From positions 19,483,395 to 19,547,394 of the forward strand of contig NC_079224.1 of NCBI RefSeq assembly GCF_029633865.1: a stretch of 64,000 nucleotides of DNA, in the 5' to 3' direction. The notes beneath the pieces are model-generated. The model did not search any database, was not told the origin of the DNA, and saw nothing but the letters and a program-made list of their open reading frames with translations. Source of the DNA: Lampris incognitus. Lineage: Eukaryota > Chordata > Actinopteri > Lampriformes > Lampridae. Below are positions 44,700 to 57,905 of this stretch, piece by piece. The first letter of the stretch is position 1; every line of letters starts with the position of its first letter. Position numbers and translations under genes: made by a program.

Positions 44700-44970
44700 C
44701 CTAGAGTCCCAGGTCCTTTCTGTGTGGAATTTGCATGTTTTCCCCGTGTCTGCGTGGGTTTCCTCCCACCACCAAAAACACATGCATGTTAGGGTTCATA
44801 CTCCTGCCTGTGCTCCTGAGCAAGGCATGGAAAGAAGAACTGGAGTTGGCCGCCGGGGGCTGCAGCTGGCCACTGCGCCTACACAATAGGCAGGGTTAAA
44901 TACAGAAGACAAATTCATTGTAAGATTATAATTCGTTGTAAGAATACAATGACAAAAAAGTGGCTTTAAA
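44700..44970 (+). repeat. V-SINE fragment
   Basis: It contains the V-SINE core (TTTGCATGTTTTCCCCGTG, GTGTCTGCGTGGGTTTCCTC) and the same 3' part as 56040-56355 (AGAAGAACTGGAGTTGG, CAAATTCATTGTAAGA). The tRNA head is missing. Confidence 0.8.
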
Positions 44971-46427
44971 ACGATTATTCTAATGCAATATAAAAACAGT
45001 ATTTTTTTGTTGAGAACATGTTCAAGAACATTAAGAAGTCAACAAGTGTATATTAATGTAAAAAAGAAAATGACAAAATAAATGTAAATGGAGTTATAAA
45101 TAATTAAAATGTAAACTTTTGATTTGAGGAGGGCGATAAGGCTGGTAGACTACTCGCCAGATACAATAAACAGAAAGAAGCAATGGACACTATTCCAGCC
45201 ATTAGGACGGAAGATGGGCATCTTCTGTCTGATCCCAAGGAGATAAATGTGGCTTTTAGAGATTTTTATGTAAAACTTTCCACCTCTGAGCCAGAGGTAG
45301 ACAAAAAATGACATTACTTCATTTCTGCCAACCCTCAATCTTCCATTGTTGTCAGAGTACCAGCTTGAACATCTTGATTCACCCATTACTATTGAAGAGA
45401 TAACTGACATTATCAAGCACCTACCCTCAAGTAAAGCACCAGCTTTAGATGGCTACACGACTGAGTTCTATAAGGCTTACGCCGAGGAACTAGCACCATT
45501 ACTCCTAGACACCTAGTGAGGGAAAGTTAGCAGGAATTTGACCAATCTGGGAAGTAAAGTGTTACCAATAAATTTCTTCACCAATGTGTTCCTTAAGGTG
45601 TGTAGTAACATGTATTAAAATGTTGAAATTCAACTCCCTGGGGTAACCTCCGAAAAAATTGCTCAAAGTCAGGGTACCGATAACAGATTTTCGAAAATTG
45701 AAAAAAGCTTAAATTGGACTTAACTTACGTTTGAGGGGTCAAACTAGGAATTTGTCATGATTCTAAGTTGATTGCAAGCATTTATTTTTCACCAAGACCC
45801 TGGTAGAAAAATATTCACATCCACTTTCCCACTCATCACCCCCCCCCCATGCCGTTGAGGGCACCCGACATGTTGAAGCCATTTACATCCTTTTTCTCTA
45901 TTGATCACGGGCTGACTGAATATATTGCTTTCAACACCTGATACGTACGTATTCTCAACAATTTTTCTAACAAGCTGAAATGTTTCTCTGCACAACACTG
46001 ATGATTCTCATTTGTTACATAAAAGGTATAACTTCGCTTGTTCTTGTTAGCTAGCTAACAGTAAGTAATATGATCGGCTAACGTAAATGTTAACTTCCAC
46101 TAAAAGTTGTCATTACTAGCTTAACAATACTTGTTAGCTGGCTCATAGTTGTCATAAGTTGTCTGACTCTCATGTGTGTACTATACTCCAAAACCTACAT
46201 CTGATTTATTTATTTAGTTAAATGCTAGCTGCCTGCTCCATTAACTACCTAGCTAGGTTAAAGTGGTGTAGCCTGTACTGCCTCAGATTTTTTTTTTTTG
46301 ATTTATTGTTACGGTTAAGCAAATCTATTCTTTTACACCTCAGTACAATATTTCAGAAACTATGCCTCTATGACAGATTCGGTCTTTATTCTACTTTGTG
46401 TAGGCTATGGGTCTTCAGTAGGCTAAT

Positions 46428-48663
46428 ATGGAAGACGATGTGAACCCACCTCTGCTCAAGTGTTTCTTCTGTGAAGGCCTGGAAACGCCAGGTGAGAGGC
46501 TTTTGCAAGGAACTTCTAAAGGCTACGCTACTTTATTGAAACATGCAGAAGCCATGGAAAATGCTACAATTTTGGAGCGTATGAAGAAGGATGAAAATGA
46601 AGGAAGACTTAGATACCACATAAAGTGTAAAGATTATTTGTACAACAAGTTTGTCAAGGTCAACAAGACGTCAGCTCAAGCATCAAAGGCAGAGGAAGAG
46701 ACAGCAAAGCTGAAGTGAAGGCGCACTTGCTCTGAGTTCAGTGCACCAACTGCATGCACCTCTTCAAGTTCACAGTCCGTTCAGCTTCTGTACAAGAATG
46801 TATGCATTCTTTGCAACCAACCCACTCATCTCTACGAACATAAACCAGCAGACGCTAGAAAGAAATATAGAGTGCCTGATAATGTGACTGCAGATAGACT
46901 GAAGGCAAGCTTGCCGAAGATAGCAAGGAGTCGTGGAGATGACTGGGGCACAGAAGTCCTTGGACGTCTGGAAGGGATCAATGACTTAGTAGCAGAAGAA
47001 ACCTTGTATCATTTGCGCTGCAGACTTCTTTTTGAAGAGGGTAGGCCTTACTCCAAGACTGCAGATGAAGGACCAAGGAAGAGAGGACAAAAGAAAATAG
47101 ATGATGAGCGAGAGGTTGTTTTTATTGAATTATGCGAATGGCTAGACACAGAACTTGAACATGGGGTGATGACGCTTGACCAAGTCCACGAAAAGATGCA
47201 GCAGTTTGATCAGTCACCCGATAAGAGCCTCTCTTATTCAAAGAAATGGCTAAGGATGAAACTTCAAGAGAAATATCATGAAACACTGTACTTCACATCA
47301 CAGTCGAAAAGGTCAGATGTACTCTGCCTCAAAGATAACACAAGCAACATTCTGCGAGAGCATCATGCTAATCTTCAGCAAGGAGATGAGAAGACACAAA
47401 TCATAAAGACAGCACTAAAGTTCATATGCAACGACATCGCCATGATTAATCTAGCTCCAAAATCATACCCCACTGCATACAGTATGGCTGATATCCAGAG
47501 TCAGCTGGTACTTGTTCCTGAGAGCCTCCACATGTTCTTGAGACCAATAGTGAAGACCGATGAATGAGTAGCTGTTTGGGGTCAGAACTTTATCAAGGCT
47601 CGTCGGCCTCGATCAGGAGTATTGCCATACCAAATGGGGCTTGCCATACAACTTGATCATAGATTCGGGTCAAAATGGATGATCGACAAGTTACACCGGC
47701 TAGGATACACTGAGTCTTACTCAGAGACACAAAACTACAAATACTGCTTCCTCAATGACAGGAATGGAGATGGCATCCCAGATACATCTGGCACACTTGA
47801 TACCATTGTAGAAGAAACTGATGACCAGATCAATGATGAGGCTGCGATTGATGCCGCACTTGAGGATCCAACGGTTCCGACCGCCAGTGAAAGTGACAAT
47901 CAGGTGGTCTCCATGGAGGTTGCGGAAGCAAAAAATGCAGTCACTCAGTTCGTTGGGGACAATATAGATTTAAACATTGTCTCTGTCAGTGGAAACACCC
48001 CGTTTCATTCAATTGTTTGAAGAGAACAACCCATTCGACCATGATCGAGACAAGAATATGCTTGTATCTTTCTCTACAGGATTCACAAGCACGGGGGATG
48101 ACTCAGTCAATGCGGAGAGAGCAGCTGAAGTAGGTAGAGAGATGCAGATAAAGCTGGATGGACAGTCAGCAACATCAACCATGGAGGTGAAGTCAATTGT
48201 ACAAGCCCTGTCATCACTCAGAAAGATTCCCAAGATCAACGAGAAGAAGATTCATCTTGACTCACTCAAGTTGTTCAACCGACTGATCATTTTTGCTCAA
48301 CGGGATATGACAGTTGAGACAAGCTTGGAGTATGAGCTAACTCCCGTCCCATTGTCCCTTTTCAGCAACAAAGATCACAAAAGGAACAAGGCAAACAAGG
48401 CAGCGTTTTCCAAAACTAGCCTGACGGAGTTGACTGATCCACTTGAACTCACTAACCAACCCTGTTCCACTTTGGTGGTTGATGGAGGATGGCTTCTCTA
48501 CATGGTGAAGTGGGAACAAGGCCAGACTTGGCAGGAGATTGCCAACAGTTACCTAAGGTACGTGCAGCGTCTTGGCTATAACTCTCAAAGGATCATTGTG
48601 GTCTTTGATGGCTATAACAGATCACCAAAAGATCATGACCACATCCGACGTAGCAAGAAATCA
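46428..48663 (+). pseudogene. Academ-like transposase, N-terminal and PIN/XPG part, broken
   Basis: One frame from ATG 46428 to about 48017 is broken by TGA at 46716-46718 and at 47565-47567. A frame change near 48000 leads into 47977-48663. Visible parts: a first zinc module (CFFCEG...YHIKCKDY, about 46452-46632), a second (CILCNQ...YHLRCRLL, about 46806-47030), a family-conserved VGDNIDLNIVSVSGNTPFHS block near 47950-48010, and a PIN/XPG nuclease start at about 48470-48660 (LVVDGGWLLY, IVVFDGYNRSPKDHDHIRR). The nuclease breaks off there, and its later acidic motifs are missing. It may have excised or cut DNA in the living element; the function is inferred. Confidence 0.7.
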
Positions 48664-48831
48664 TAAGTGAATATGTGTTAATGGAGAATTAATACATGGT
48701 TCTAATTAAGGTGAAAGCATACAGAATATGTGGTATGTGTTTTGGTTAGGAATGTTTTGATACTGTCATTATATGGGTTCATATTTTTGAATTGAAAATA
48801 ACCTGAAGTTTATTTCCCAGAAAAGGAGGGA

Positions 48832-49908
<1,077 letters not shown>

Positions 49909-50061
49909 CTTTAGTAGCTGGTAGCATTAGGATGTTGTCTTGTTCAAATGTGCTTGGCGTTGCCCGCCAGTGAAGAAGGGGTTACATTTGTATATTGAAA
50001 TAGCTTTAAAAAACATTGAAATGCACTTTTCAGGTTTTGTGCAGGGGACATTGATAAACAT

Positions 50062-50562
50062 ATGGACATCTTCATGGACATTCATGCTACCAAGGGTGCA
50101 GTGGTTCAGGCTGGAACTGCGATCTTACAATATATTTACAATGGACCAGGTACTACTCTGGGTGAAATTCGGTACACCATGTTCTCACGGAAGGCAGCGG
50201 CTGGGCTGATCAAACCAGAGACTTTACCTCCAACAGAGGGTGCGGCTGCACAGCATTCTCTCCGTGCCTACCTACAGACCCGGGACTGGATTCTTCTACA
50301 GAGCATGTCTCTGGACCCCAGTGACTATGGATGGACATTCGGTGTTCATGGTTATGAGCCAGTTCCAACATTAGACCCAATGGCTCCTGAGGAGCTCCTC
50401 CAGTTCACAAGCTGTAATTGTAATGGAGATTGCAGCAACAGGCGATGCAGCTGCAAGAAGAATGGTGTCAAGTGCATCTCAGCATGTGGAGTTTGTAAAG
50501 GCATTACATGCAAGAATGGTATTCATGATGGTCTTGAAGAAGACTCAGACATTGACTTGTGA
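50062..50562 (+). pseudogene. Academ-like C-terminal domain with CXC-type cysteines
   Basis: A 166-codon open segment. It carries the family-typical TTLGEIRYTMFSRK and LPPTEGAAAQHSLRAY. The Cys-rich end at about 50395-50535 has nine cysteines (CNCNGDCSNRRCSCK, then KC, AC, VC, TC), similar to tesmin/TSO1 CXC repeats, and an acidic tail follows. It is the C-terminus of the same protein as 46428-48663, separated from it by the LTR insertion. Confidence 0.75.
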
Positions 50563-53500
50563 AGCATTTGACATGGATTTTCTCTGACTATTGCAACTGT
50601 TGTAATAAATGCAAAAAAAATATACATGCAAAAGTTGGCATGGCAGTTATTCCACTAAGGAGTAGATCTAGAGAAAATTAAATGCTAGCAATCAACTCAG
50701 AATCATGAAAAAAAGTCTCTACAGCATTGCTGTGATTTGTTATGATAAAAAATGATTTATCTAAATCTTTTTCAAAAAATCACCCTCACACAGACCCCCC
50801 CTCCCCCACTTCCTCTCTATTTTACTACAATATTTTCAAAACAAAAAATGAAAATAAAAGAATAGATGAATTAAAGAACAAGGGTCTCTCACTGGGAGGG
50901 GGTGGATGGAAAGGGCCTTAAGAACGGGATAAAAAAATAAAAAGAATAAAAAATAAAAAATCTTTTAAAAATCATAAAAAATCATATGAGTGAGTTAGAG
51001 ACTTACCCCAAGAGACTTTTTTGTTCAGAAAATTATGTACAAAAATGTTTTGGTAGCCTTTTTTCCTAAACCGGAAGTTGATTTTTTTAATACTGGTGTC
51101 AATACCCCAACTTTGATCAGGTTTTTTCAGGGTTTCCCCTTGGAGTTGAAGTTCAACATTTTAATACATGTTATTACACACCTCTATGAACACATTCATG
51201 AAGAAATTTCTTGGTAATGCTTACTTCCCAGATTTTCCTAACTTTCCCTCACTAACCTATAATGAAGCCCCAGAGAAGGGAAAACTTCCTCCCTCTCTAT
51301 CAGAGGCTATTATTACCCTTATTCCGAAAGAAGGGAAGCACCCTTTAGATTGTAAAAATTTCAGACCCATGAGTTTGACCTCCTGTGAGAGTAAGATACT
51401 ATCTAAAATTTTAGCTAATTGGCTGGACAGGGTTATAACCTCTTTGATCCATCCTGACCAGGTCGGTTTCATACGCTCCCGCTCCTCAGCAGACAACATT
51501 AGGAGATTTGTAGATTTTATGTGGGCTACTCAGGATAACACCTCTCCTATGACTGCCATCTCACTGGATGCCGAAAAGGCATTCGACAGGGTGGAGTGGC
51601 AATATCTGCTCTCCACCCTGGAATGTTTTGGTTTCATCAAGAAGTTCATCGATTGGATTAGTCTCATATACACCCATCCCAAGGCATCTGTGCTCACCAA
51701 CGGCATAATCTCTCCCTCATTTGAACTCGGAAGAGGCACCAGGCAGGGGGACCCTCTCTCCCCTCTGCTTTTCACCGTCGCACTAGAACCATTAGCAGTG
51801 GCTATCAATAAAGAACCTATATGTCCAGGCATTCAAATTGGGGACAAATGTCATAAACTGATGTTGTACGCAGATGACATTCTTTGTTTATGTCCGATCC
51901 TGAACGCTCTCTTTCCTCCCTATTTAAAATTATTGACAAGTTCTCGTTCATTTCCGGTTATAAAGTGAACTGGACAAAGTCTGAGGCTGTCCCTCTTACG
52001 CCATATTGCCCCAAAAACCTCTTCCAATCAGGCACTTTTGCTTGGCCTAAGAAAGGCATCAATTACCTTGGAATAACGCCCCCCCTACTGTCTGACTTGA
52101 TTAAAATAAACTTTGACCCCCTATTGGATATATAGAGTGTTGGTCTCCATTGTATCTCTCTATGTGGGGCAAGGCAAACATCCTTAAAATGAATTGTGCT
52201 CCGAAATTCAACTACCTACTGCAGGCTCTCCCATTCCGAATCCCATTACACTACTTTAAACAATTTGATCAACTTTGTAATAAATTCTTATGGAACGATA
52301 AACACCCAAGAATGAGCCCGCGAAAACTGCAGAGGCCAGTGGACAGAAGAGGCCTTGCGGTGCCTAACCTGCTATTTTACCATTACGTTTTCACTTTTAG
52401 GCATATGGCACAGTGGTCCTTGCCCCCGAAGAGAGCTCCCCCGTGGCTCCATCTTGAGAGCACCATTTGCACTCCTCTTACGCCCATGAACTATACCACA
52501 GCCAAACTAGCCCCACAGTATCGGTCACATCCTATTTTGTCCCATATTCAGTGGGTTTGGAAGAGAATAGCTCAGATCCTTAAATTTGATCCCTTTCCTC
52601 ATCCGTCCGCCGGGATCTGGCTAAATCCCAATCTCTGTATAGATAAATCACCCTTCCTCTGGAAGTCATGGTTTCAGAAAGGTATCACAGTCCTAGGCGA
52701 CCTGTATCAGGGAGAAACATTAAAATCTTTTGAGGCACTTAGGCAGGAATTCGACTTACCACACACTCAATTTTGGAAGTATTTGCAGTTAAGACATCTG
52801 CTGATACACATTTTCGGCTCGCCGTCAATAGACCCATCTAGCGGTGACACTCTAGAAAGAGTCCTTAAGATCTTTGGACGTGGTCATGAGGCTTCTGTCT
52901 ACTACTCTATGATCCTTACAGCCTCAGATTCCAACATACTGACCCTAAAATTGACATGGGAAACTGATTTAAAGGTTTCATTTTTAGAGGCACAATGGGG
53001 AAGAATACTTAGGAATGGGAAAAAAAATGTCAAGGGAACTGCGAACAAGGCTGATCCAATTCAAAATTATAAACAGAGTCTACTGGACGCCATCTAGGCT
53101 GCGTAGAATGTGTTTGGTGGACAGCTCAGAGTGCTGGAGGTGTCTTGACAAAGATGGTACTTTAGTACACATGCTTTGGAGTTGCCCAAAAATACAGGAG
53201 TTCTGATCTGCTATACATATCGATTTTTAAAAAACTTACCGACTTAGACATCCCTTTCTCTTCCAGCCTGTTTATTTTGGGTGACCCCTCTGCATTAAGT
53301 GACTTGACTCCACCGCTTGCTGACTGGATCCAGACTGCCCTTATGTTAGGACGGAAACTCGTGGTCAAAGAACGGAAAGCCTCCTCTGCACCAGCGCCAT
53401 CTTTGTGGTACACTTCTCTTGGTCAGCTGGCTGCCCTAGAACAGTTATCATATAGGCTGCTTGATAAGGTGGAGGAATATCTCTTGAAATGGGGGCAGTA

Positions 53501-53881
53501 CCATTCTTATATATTGAGTGTGTAATGGCGTTTCCAGCTCATAAAAATAACAGTAACATATCACATGTAATGCAAATAACTGAGATACATTTGGTTAGAA
53601 TACCTGTTGACAAGCAATGCTGTAAACTTTTAAGCACTCCACGCATCACAGTCATGTTTTTTCTTCTTTTTGTTTTTTTGTTTTTTCCTCTTGTTTTTTT
53701 TTTCTTCTCTTTCCTTATTTCAGGATGTCTCTCCTATCTTTTATTTATTTTTGGTCTGGTTGTGTTTGTTTCGTTTCTATCGCATTCTGATTTAATGTCC
53801 ATGTTATTTGTAATTGAAATACTTGTGTATATATATTTATGTATATGTATGTATATATACATATATATATGTGTGTGTGTG

Positions 53882-54124
53882 TGTAGAGCCGAAGTAACGG
53901 AGAAGACCGTAGGTTCACACTTTAGCCGTGTAGGCAACTTTCTTTAATCCACGGTAAATCAGCGAGGCAAACAAAACCCACAGCTCGACTGAGCGGAGGT
54001 GGCAAGAATAACCAGAAAACTGGCTGGACAACCATAACTTAACCCTGCGTTAACCTGCCAGGGCAACCATGACTTAACCCTTAGTTCCTGGGTTGAATTC
54101 TGTCCCCAATACGTGTCCACCACA
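53882..54124 (-). repeat. Solo LTR of the Gypsy family seen at 8085
   Basis: TG...CA ends. It is about 96% identical by eye to 8085-8325, with no internal region. TGTG flanks both sides (53878-53881, 54125-54128), a 4-bp duplication, although the left flank is a TG repeat. It sits in the simple-repeat tail after the L1-like LINE. It formed by LTR-LTR recombination, as is usual for this family type. Confidence 0.85.

Positions 54125-54128
<4 letters not shown>

Positions 54129-54170
<42 letters not shown>
54129..54170. repeat. (TA)n microsatellite
   Basis: About 20 TA units between the solo LTR and the Tc1-like element. It is the likely TA target. Confidence 0.9.
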
Positions 54171-54173
<3 letters not shown>

Positions 54174-55372
54174 TACCGTTCAAAAGTTTGGGATCACCCA
54201 AACAATTTTGTGTTTTCCATGAAAAGTCACACTTATTCACCACCATATGTTGTGAAATGAATAGAAAATAGAGTTAAGACATTGCATTGACAAGGTTAGA
54301 AATAATGATTTGTATTTGAAATAAGATTTTTTTTACATCAAACTTTGCTTTCGTCAAAGAATCCTCCATTTGCAGCAATTACAGCATTGCAGACCTTTGG
54401 CATTCTAGCTGTTAATTTGTTGAGGTAATCTGGAGAAATTGCACCCCACGCTTCCAGAAGCAGCTCCCACAAGTTGGATTGGTTGGATGGGCACTTCTTT
54501 GAGCAGATTGAGTTTCTGGAGCATCACATTTGTGGGGTCAATTAAACGCTCAAAATGGCCAGAAAAAGAGAACTTTCATCTGAAACTCGACAGTCTATTC
54601 TTGTTCTTAGAAATGAAGGCTATTCCATGCGAGAAATTGCTAAGAAATTGAAGATTTCCTACACCGGTGTGTACTACTCCCTTCAGAGGACAGCACAAAC
54701 AGGCTCTAACCAGAGTAGAAAAAGAAGTGGGAGGCCGCGTTGCACAACTGAGCAAGAAGATAAGTACATTAGAGTCTCTAGTTTGAGAAACAGACGCCTC
54801 ACAGGTCCCCAACTGGCATCTTCATTAAATAGTACCTGTTAGAGCCTGTTTGTGCTGTCCTCTGAAGGGAGTAGTACACACCGGTGTAGGAAATCTTCAA
54901 TTTCTTAGCAATTTCTCGCATGGAATAGCCTTCATTTCTAAGAACAAGAATAGACTGTCGAGTTTCAGATGAAAGTTCTCTTTTTCTGGCCATTTTGAGC
55001 GTTTAATTGACCCCACAAATGTGATGCTCCAGAAACTCAATCTGCTCAAAGAAGTGCCCATCCAACCAATCCAACTTGTGGGAGCTGCTTCTGGAAGCGT
55101 GGGGTGCAATTTCTCCAGATTACCTCAACAAATTAACAGCTAGAATGCCAAAGGTCTGCAATGCTGTAATTGCTGCAAATGGAGGATTCTTTGACGAAAG
55201 CAAAGTTTGATGTAAAAAAAATCTTATTTCAAATACAAATCATTATTTCTAACCTTGTCAATGTCTTGACTCTATTTTCTATTCATTTCACAACATATGG
55301 TGGTGAATAAGTGTGACTTTTCATGGAAAACACAAAATTGTTTGGGTGATCCCAAACTTTTGAACGGTAGTG
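54171..55372. mobile_element. Tc1-like transposon, palindromic fold-back form (Tc1 #4)
   Basis: Flanked by TA. The arms 54171-54710 and 54838-55372 are near-perfect inverted copies around a 127-bp centre. Each arm carries the same end (CACTACCGTTCAAAAGTTTG) and the same transposase N-terminus (MARKRELSSETRQSIL): plus strand from 54555, minus strand from 54993. The spacer holds only a little more coding sequence (plus-strand frame to 54842). The catalytic part and the true other end are missing, so it cannot make transposase. Confidence 0.9.
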
Positions 55373-55379
55373 TATATAT

Positions 55380-56035
55380 TTTGTTATTATGAAAAAAATC
55401 AAAAACTATTAATCATAAAAAAGTGTAAACTTTTGAACTAATAACAAGAAAGTCTAAAAACTATGCATCTCAGTAAAATGAATTGTGTGTGCCTACATGA
55501 TAGTCTGTGAGGGATGTGTTCATGATGTTCTTCAGAATTTCTGTTTCCCAGATTTTTTTCATGCAAAGTCATCAACGGCATCATCGTATGACAACACCAT
55601 TCCTGAGAAAAGAAAAAAAACACCCCACGGGGCTCCCATTGTGGTTAGGGGCCCATTGCATTCACTTATATATGCGTATGGGCAAAAACGGCCTGGAGAG
55701 GGGGTGTAACAAGGAGTGGAAAGCATCTTTAGGTGCTGACGGGAGCCTATAGCAACTAGCCTGTTATATGGAGACCTCCACATTAAGTGCCAAGAACTCC
55801 CGTTGCAGAGAAATAGCCTCAGAAAGGACCACATTTACACAACATTTTGATATTATATAAATGGCCACACCATCACCCCTTTTCCTAGGTTTGTCTGTGC
55901 GGTACACCCTATAACCACTGACACATACTTCCTTATCTAAAACTGACTTCTTGAGAAATTACTCAGAAACCATAATACCGTCAGCATCAGTTGATTATCC
56001 TGAACATATTACTTTTAGGAAGCAGGCTACAAACA
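55380..56035. other. Stretch with no gene seen
   Basis: Short open frames only. No domain or repeat family was recognised. Confidence 0.4.
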
Positions 56036-56039
56036 TTTG

Positions 56040-56360
56040 AAATGAAAGCCACTTTATTTGACATTGTATTCTTACAATGAATTTGTTTTCTGCATTTAAC
56101 CCATCCTATTGTAAAGGAGCAGTGGGCAGCTGCAGCACCTGGGGACCAACTCCAGTTCTTCTTTCCATTGCCTTGCTGAGGGGCACAGGCAGGAGTATTA
56201 ACCCTAACATGCATGTCTTTTTGATGGTGGGAGGAAACCCACACAGACACGGGGAGAACATGCAAACTTCATACAGAAAGGACCTGGGATGGCCTGAGGT
56301 TCGAACCCAGGACCTTCTTGCTGTGAGGCGACAGTGCTAATCACTGGGACACCATGCCAT
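56040..56360 (-). mobile_element. V-SINE superfamily SINE, reverse copy
   Basis: On the minus strand: a tRNA-like head (GATTAGCACTGTCGCCTCAC, GGGTTCGAACC), the V-SINE core (TTTGCATGTTCTCCCCGTG), and a tail CAAATTCATTGTAAGAATAC shared with 44700-44970. Confidence 0.85.
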
Positions 56361-57691
56361 TTAGATGCAAGATTGCAAGACCAGATTAGGTTTAAAAATC
56401 AGCCAGTCTTTAAATACATTGAATGTCTGGGCCAGGGTTTGGTTGCACATTACCTGAGATTGACAACAACAAAGCCACCACGCATCTTAGTTTCATGACA
56501 TTATACACATCTGTCCTCGAGTCCGCACCACAAGCAAAATTAACTCGAGAATTCTCAGATAGCACAAGAGTCCTTTTAAATCATAAGGTTTATGAGATGG
56601 CACACTGTAAGTAGTTCTGAGACAAATCCATCAGCACTTGTTTTATTTGATCAGGGGAAATAGAGCCAGTTCCCATACAAGTAAGGCCCAGCGGACCTTT
56701 TCACCCTTTCTAGTGTCCAATAGCGTTAACGTGTAAAGTAACACAAAGAAAGTCATTTTCTCAGTGGGATGAGAAGTCAGTGGGCCAGGGAAAGGGGGCT
56801 GGATGTGTGTAGGTGTAGTGGGATGTGGGGGGAGGCGAGGCTGGCAGGCAGGAGAAGGCAGGTCACGGGAGAGCAGCTCAAACTCTTTTCTTTACCGACC
56901 TTTAAGTTCAGTATAGTTATGAAACCATAGTCGTCGTTGTGACAAACAGTGACTGGAAAGTAACAGCAAAGCCAAATTGAAAAAAAGTCTAAATATGAAT
57001 TCACTTAGCCAATATTTAATGCCTTCGTCATACTGTGTAATAATGTCCTATAATATTGTGCTCAATATTCAACTCCACGTGTTCATTTGCATGTTTGCAC
57101 ATTAGATATCAGCTCTGACAGATGCACCTGAAACAGCAGATAACATTAGCCTTGCAGACTAAGGGACTTTGAGATTGTTAGGAAGGAAAAACTTGAAGGA
57201 GATTAGAAAAAAGATTAGAGGGGCATCCGGGTAGCGTAGTGATCTCACTGGCTGAAGGAAATTGCCTCAGAGATATTTCCTCATGTAAATTTCATAAGAA
57301 GAACAATTTCTCGGTCTTACCGGCAATTTAAAAGGAAATGGTGAACTCAGATGGTTGCACTGGGCTAATGATTTTATGATTTTGAGTAAAAAAGAAAAAA
57401 ACAATTACAGGAAAATATTCTCAGAAACTAAAAACTTATAGACCCTCATGTGGGTTTAGAGAATCTCCCTATTTCTGAGGTGTCCAGGTTGCAAGTACAG
57501 ACGGAGGTACAGAAAAGTTGAAAAATCCGGAAAGCACAAACGTTCAGTTCATTTAGATGTCCTGACTCAGACACACTGATTTAACAAAACCAATCAAACC
57601 ACCCATGCAGTGTGTACGAGTGCGGTGGTGTTTGTGAGAGAACGCAAAACCATTACAAGTTCATTTTCACCTCCATGTTCCCTTAGGGGCT
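56361..57691. other. Stretch with no gene seen
   Basis: A short SINE head remnant lies at about 57219-57260 (GGGGCATCCGGGTAGCGTAG). Otherwise nothing is recognised. Confidence 0.4.
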
Positions 57692-57905
57692 TGTGGAGTT
57701 AGAAAACAACGAGACAGGAGACGTGAGAGTAGACGTAGTTGAGGTAGTTTACTAGCTCCAACTTTGCATGTCATACGTTCGACAACGACACTGAACTGTG
57801 TACCGGAAGTGGAAGTGCATTATCTGACCCCTCGCCTCTTCCCTTAAAGGTACACTGTCCTCTTAGGTGAATGTCTCTAGTTATATAGATGTGGGTCACC
57901 ACACA
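57692..57905 (-). repeat. 3' LTR of the second Gypsy element
   Basis: TG...CA ends. On the minus strand it follows a G-rich tract (GGGGGGGCC), the expected polypurine site. It contains TATATAACTAGAG, a possible TATA region. Confidence 0.75.
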
